Assembly: GCF_000143415.4 (NCBI RefSeq)
Contig: NW_003314305.1
Coordinates: 1,566,101 to 1,630,100 of the forward strand
DNA: 64,000 nucleotides
Direction: 5' to 3'
DNA from: Selaginella moellendorffii
Taxonomy: Eukaryota; Streptophyta; Lycopodiopsida; Selaginellales; Selaginellaceae
Below the pieces are notes generated by a model. It searched no databases. It saw only the letters and a list, made by a program, of their open reading frames with translations, and was not told the DNA's origin. This document shows, piece after piece, positions 59,312 to 64,000 of the stretch. Positions within the stretch are counted from its first letter, which is position 1, and each line of letters starts with the position of its first letter. Both the position numbers and the translations under genes were made by a program.

Positions 59312-60454
59312 TGTAGCGCACGTGGTTTTGACCCTTTATCCTATGGTGATTTACCATAAAATAACACCACGAAGTGGAACCTAAACCGTTCATGTGCCAC
59401 GTGACAGATGCTACATGTCACATGCCACGTGTCCAAAGGAACGTGGTGTGGAACCCGAGTTTCAGGGCCTTGAGCCACTAAACGAAGGAACGGTGCCAAA
59501 CTCCCAAGCATAGAGCCAAGGAGTGACGGAACCAAACCACGGAGCAACTCCCGAGCGTATAGCCCAAGGAGTGAAGGGACAGGAGCCTAAAGTGACTTGG
59601 AACAGTCCTAGAGTAACCAGCATCCCAATGCCAAGACCAGCATGCAAAATGGAGCTAAATGGAGTCTGACGCTATTTCGGCATATTGGTGGCCTAACGTG
59701 AGGATGTGGGTGCTCCACCAGCTAGCATGGAATGGAACTTGGGCTTAGACCCAAGCCGGATGCAGAACAAGGACAGGCACGCAAGTAGAAGCTAGACTAT
59801 GCCTCAAGTTGGTCGGCCATGCCCAACCTACCCACTATCCCTACTATACATTTGGAACCCCCCACAGCCCCCCCGTTGAGGAACACACGCTTTGGGCTTT
59901 CACCCCAAGCCTCCCTTAGTATCAAGAGTTAGTGTCTGGGACAAGCTTGAAACTTACTAAATATGGAATGGCGCTAGAATGCGAATTTGGACACGGGACG
60001 AACACCATTGTGTTCAAGCCAATCTCTACATTCCGTAAATATGCCAAATGAGCAAATCTAGACACTTTCCATAAATAGCATTTGGGACCGGAATGAAACT
60101 AACACCAAGGGCATGATAGCAAGGGTGTTTGGTAGACACGATAAGCTATCATCCAGCGACATTGAGAGACTAATCTCAATACGCAAAGGTTCTTGTCACT
60201 AGCCAGTGCAAGACATAATGAGACGGGAACTCCTTACCGGGCTAAGTATGCTTAGCTAATAACATGTAGGAATTCCGTCCTTATGCTTGTCCGGTCTAAA
60301 TACACTTGAAATGCCCAATTAACTCCACTAGCACAAGAGGGACTGATAAAGGGTCCAACAATACTGACCTCCTGCTGTCGTGGCAATAAAGTAAGATTAT
60401 CTGTAAGGACTGGTCGACAGGTAACTTTCGATACCTGAAGTCACATTCACGACA
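59312..60454 (-). repeat. 5' LTR (minus-strand sense) of the LARD-like element
   Basis: 1143 bp from TGTAGCGCACGTGG to TTCACGACA; the most complete copy of this LTR in the window, including the CCCCCCACAGCCCCCCCGTT segment, GCTTTGGGCTTTCACC and the GGACTGGTCGACAGGTAACT block near its end. Confidence 0.88.
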
Positions 60455-60806
60455 ATTCCGTAGATATGCCAAATGGGTGTTTGGCAGACACGGTAAGCTA
60501 TCATCCAGGAATATTGAGGGACTAGTCTCAATACGCGAGGGTTCTTATCAAGCCAGTGTAAGACAGAGCAAAAGAGAACTAAAAAGCTAGGCCAAGTATG
60601 TTTGGTTGAATAGACACTTAGGAATTCCATCCTTATGCTCATCCAGCTAAGTACAGATGCAAAGTCCAATTTACTAACACTTGAACAAAAGGGATTAATA
60701 AAGGGTCTAGCAATACCGACCTCCTACCATCGTGGCAGTAAGGTAAAAGTGTCCGTAAGGACTGGCCGACAGGTAACTTTTGATACCCGAAGTCACATTC
60801 GCGACA
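60455..60806 (-). repeat. partial LTR, outer right
   Basis: Repeats the last third of the LTR (GTTTGGCAGACACGGTAAGC through GGCCGACAGGTAAC to TTCGCGACA). Together with the outer-left segment it probably represents an older, outer insertion into which a related element recombined or inserted. Confidence 0.8.
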
Positions 60807-60811
60807 ATGGA

Positions 60812-63737
60812 ACATTCAAATCAAAATAGTGTCTAAGAGTGACAAACAACATCTATGGATTCAAGAACAAGCAGTGCAAGCTTTGTATGACAATACCAAC
60901 TTGTAGTGATTTCAAAGGACGTGCTTTATGGGAAAGCAAAGCAACAATACCACAAGGACAAAGATTGAAGAAGCGTGGAATGAGACTTGACTACATGACT
61001 ACAGATGAGCACATAGATAGCAGCAGGCTAGTGCAAGCAAAGAATAGAAGGCTGGCATTGGAACTATCGACCACAAGATGCAGGATAACAGCTCTTTCAG
61101 TTCATTGCCGGAGCTTAAAAGAAACTTTGAAGGAAAGTGCCATTCATAAGGATATCAGAAAATTTAGCTCTGATCTCAAACAATCTTGGCAACAAGGCAA
61201 ATTCGAGGGCAAGGAGATGGTTCTTCACGTGATGTAAGATTTGTTGCAGGGAATAACTAGGAAAAAACAAGGAATGAGGTATTTTTTTATTTATTCAAAG
61301 TTTTTTCCTTACACTCTTAACAGGTACCATGAAACCACGAAATGGATTTTGTGAGTAACAAAAATGTGGGGGGGGGAGCAGGCTTAACAACTTCCTTCAC
61401 TTGAACCTTGGATTGCCAAGTTTGTCGACAACATGAGAACAAACTTTAGATACACAATAGGTTTGCAATCTGAGATATTTTTTAACCTTTCTAAGGTTTA
61501 CAAGTTCAAGATGGAGAGTTTACAGCTCAAGTTAGGGAATGTGCCTGTTTTGATTGCAGAAGACGAAATAGTTATTAAAAGGATGATCAGATGGATTGCT
61601 CATGATGATGCTTTGCTTGGGTTTTGTGGAAAGAAGGGGGAAGGTCACAAGTGTGTGAACAGTTTTATCGTGAAGGTTGGGAATGGAGAAGCAGGTTATG
61701 AACAGATCACTCAGGATTTTCTGGACAACGAAAAAGCTCACTATGCACAAGTGTTGATGGTTAATCCATTGCACAAACAGTTGCCATGCTTAGTTCTCTC
61801 TATTCAGCTTACTTGCAATCGGTTTACAGCTTCAGATGTTCAACAACAATGGAACTCGATCCATCAATTATGGGGACAGCACCTTCATAATGTTGTTGGC
61901 CCCTTGATTGGCCATTCATTGGATGGAGACCAGAGAAGGCGTAAACTAATGCTTGAAGAGATAAATTTGGGGGATACAACAACAGGAACTTACTCTATAC
62001 CTTGGTCAGGGTGGCTATTCTCTGGAAAGTGGAACTCAACAAGGAACCTTTTGATACATGATCAAGACATGTGCATAATGGGAAGAAGCTGATCAATCCA
62101 TTGCATAGTGCAATAAGACAATTGTTTTTGGGGGATGAGTTTGTGCATTTGAATGACATTTGGGAAGTTTTCGAAAACTTTCATGGTAAACACAGACTGC
62201 AACTCGGGGATGTCATGCGCTCTGATAGACAAAACTGGGGTGCTGCTCAACGACTTTGTAGCAGGCCAGTGCAAGTTTGTCTTTCGAATATGTGAGAAAC
62301 AACATACAAAAGACCTTCACGTACATTGGGAACTGAAACTTATCTTGCTGTGGTGGCATCATATATTGATATCTTTTTGCACCCGTACTTGAGCCTTGGA
62401 GAGCGAGTGAGAGCTGCATCAAAGGTGTCCTTCTTCTTTTGTTTATGGAGGTTGTGGATTCTGAAAGAAAGCAAGTGGAACCTGAAACACAACTTCATCA
62501 GCAAGGAAACCTTCTTGGACATTCAATTATCATGTCACTTTGTCATCCTTCTAATTAGGTATGTTTCATATATATTTTTCTTTTGTTAATTTTTCTTTTG
62601 AGATAGATATTTCCGGGATCACCATTCATATTTGCCAGTCCCAATTAATAGAACCAGTTCTGATATTTGCGAGAACTTTTTCTCCAAAATAGGAGGAATG
62701 ATTGGGAATGAACGGTGTTATGACAGAGCTGACGTTGTTCATAGTGCGACTAGTATGAACATGCTAGCAGAATGCGAGGCAATAGGTACATTGCTTTTCT
62801 CTAAAGCTCACAAGAAACAGGAAAATATTTGGGAAAAAATAGAGCATGATGGGAAGAGAGTAGTAGCAGACTTAGGGGATTACAGTTTGGTGGAGACAGA
62901 TGCTCTGATAGTTAATGAGTTGATTCAGGGTAAAGCCAAAGCACAAGAACTTCTTCATGGCCTTGGCATATCTAGAAGAGATTGGTGGGATAAACCTGAA
63001 GACTTTGAGGATTTTCACAAGGTTTTAGAAAATTCCGGAGAGCATGATATAGTAAATCAGTTTGAAGAGGAACATATAGTAGGAGAAGAAGCTACTGAAG
63101 AAGCTCCTGAAGTAGCAAGTGAACTGAGGCATACTTTTGATGCTGTTCTGGATCATATTGAAGATTCTGAGTCATTAAAAGTGGAAGCAACAGTTTTAAT
63201 TGACAGGAAGAAAATCTGCAAGTCGACCATTGTTTCTCAGCTAAATGGAAATCCATTTCTCTCCAAAGACCGGCTTACACGGGTGAAGAATAACTTGACA
63301 ATTTATGAACCAGTAAGAAATCTCAGTGCACAAACAGCTCTTGGTGTTGGAGTGGTTGTGCATTGTGGTTTGAAGAACAGGAAGGAAGTCATTTGAAGTT
63401 TGTTTGGTATGTTAGTCGAATTTTTTCCATGAGGAAAAAAGTGAACAATACCTAGAGGGACACAAGGGAAGTGATTGAATTAACCAATCTTCCAATTGAT
63501 TCTGCTGATTTTCAAATGAACCTATGCTACTACAGGGAATGTGATGCTTCTGAAGCTGATGACAAAGGGAATTCATGGTGTACATACAACCTTCCTGATA
63601 ATATGCTAGTGGAACTGACAAATTTGATTGCTCCAGAAGTTGAGAGATATTTGCTTCCACAACATGATAGAGAAGTTTTTGATAATTTCATCAAAGATAA
63701 AAGCAGGAATATCAATTGTCGTAGAAGGGTGAAATAA
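60812..63737 (+). pseudogene. transposase-like gene, 3' half (putative catalytic part)
   Basis: Continues in the frame of the 5' half: VVVNG joins TFKSK, a TAG, then NNIYGFKNKQCKLCMTIP and a basic stretch (RLKKRGMRLDY). At 61433-62092 it reads RYTIGLQSEIFF, PVLIAEDEIVIKRMIRW, LLGFCGKKGEGHKC, AHYAQVLMVNPLHKQLPCLV, LTCNRFTASDVQQQW and GPLIGHSLDGDQRRRKLML, with conserved-looking acidic residues. Frameshifted pieces follow. Then 62632-63396 holds TSSDICENFFSKIGGMIG, reminiscent of the region with the last acidic residue in hAT-like transposases. An acidic tail follows and a final piece ends at 63737. I do not recognise a named superfamily; an RNase H-fold transposase is an inference. Confidence 0.6.
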
Positions 63738-63904
63738 TTTTTTTTATTAATGAAAAAATATATATGCTTTATGCAAAAATAACCAGAATATTCCACATAT
63801 ATATAAGAATTGGGGGTTTATTTAAGATTTGAAAAAATGCGTATATGTAAGGGTATGAACAACAAAAAATGTATACTAGGCCCCCTATTCTAAACTTCTA
63901 GAAT

Positions 63905-63942
63905 GCAGATGATATATAATGCTTATAAAGAGTGACCACCCC
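63905..63942 (-). repeat. right terminal inverted repeat
   Basis: Reverse complement begins GGGGTGGTCACTCTTTATAA. Three bases (GAG) lie between it and the CCTAACTTCT target copy. Confidence 0.85.
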
Positions 63943-64000
63943 GAGCCTAACTTCTATATTTATTATGATAATAAATGAATTTTAAACTTATATTTAAATA

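Larger units (their letters stand above)
52827..60806 (-). mobile_element. nest of non-coding LTR retroelements (LARD-like) inside the TIR transposon
   Basis: Outer ends TGTAGCGCAT (52827) and GCGACA (60806) are flanked by ACGGA (52822-52826) and ATGGA (60807-60811), a 5-bp target duplication with one transition. It contains four LTR-type segments (52827-53390, 53391-54295, 59312-60454, 60455-60806) around a 5 kb interior. In minus-strand sense the order is LTR, initiator-Met primer site, interior, polypurine tract, LTR. No long frames survive in the interior, so it is a large non-autonomous derivative or a fully decayed element. Confidence 0.82.
51309..63945 (+). mobile_element. large TIR DNA transposon of unassigned superfamily, carrying a nested LTR insertion
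   Basis: Terminal inverted repeats GGGGTGGTCACTCTT begin at 51310 and, in reverse complement, at 63942, with weaker similarity extending to about 38 bp (ATATATCAT). A 10-bp direct repeat CCTAACTTCT flanks them (51299-51308 and 63946-63955). The element contains one gene-like unit reading left to right, split at 52826/60807 by LTR retroelements. Without the nest it is about 4.65 kb. A 10-bp target duplication is in the range of Mutator-like elements, but the protein does not look like a MULE transposase. Confidence 0.82.

Overview
The window is nuclear DNA of a vascular plant. Genes are spliced with very short GT-AG introns (about 50-70 bp is common), and an auxin influx carrier, a plastid ribosomal protein and plant receptor kinases are present. 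Intron size, compactness and the mix of families suggest a lycophyte such as Selaginella; that is inference, not proof. All exon coordinates were derived by hand from splice motifs and reading-frame phase.

Left third (1-23.2 kb), gene rich. Two minus-strand paralogues encode an EXORDIUM/PHI-1 domain fused to CUB domains; the second is complete (signal peptide, EXO, CUB, CUB, transmembrane segment). Calmodulin-lysine N-methyltransferase lies between them, only 23 bp past the stop of the complete fusion gene. Then come a broken CRINKLY4-type receptor kinase, an eight-exon AUX1/LAX auxin importer, a 6.7 kb Ty3/gypsy retrotransposon whose gag is split by a repeat-rich insertion, and a tight block of plastid ribosomal protein PSRP3, a plastid-type GNAT acetyltransferase and, divergently, TDP2.

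Middle (23.2-44.2 kb). A family of BIR1-like LRR receptors: one full-length receptor kinase, three ectodomain-only copies ending in a shared hydrophobic tail, and a decayed fragment, together with inverted repeats, a chimeric TDP2 fragment and a strongly decayed Ty3/gypsy element. The ribosome-biogenesis factor LAS1 follows; a partial LAS1 pseudogene sits next to the BIR1 kinase.

Right third (44.2-64 kb), mostly mobile DNA. A second, heavily mutated copy of the first Ty3/gypsy family (minus strand), fragments of another LTR family, and a large TIR element (about 51309-63945) with a 10-bp target duplication. The TIR element carries a zinc-finger/transposase-like gene that I cannot place in a named superfamily. 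That gene is split by an 8 kb nest of LTR elements with an initiator-Met primer site and no recognisable coding capacity.

The most unusual items are the EXO-CUB-CUB membrane proteins, the BIR1 ectodomain copies with a swapped tail, and the unclassified TIR transposon.
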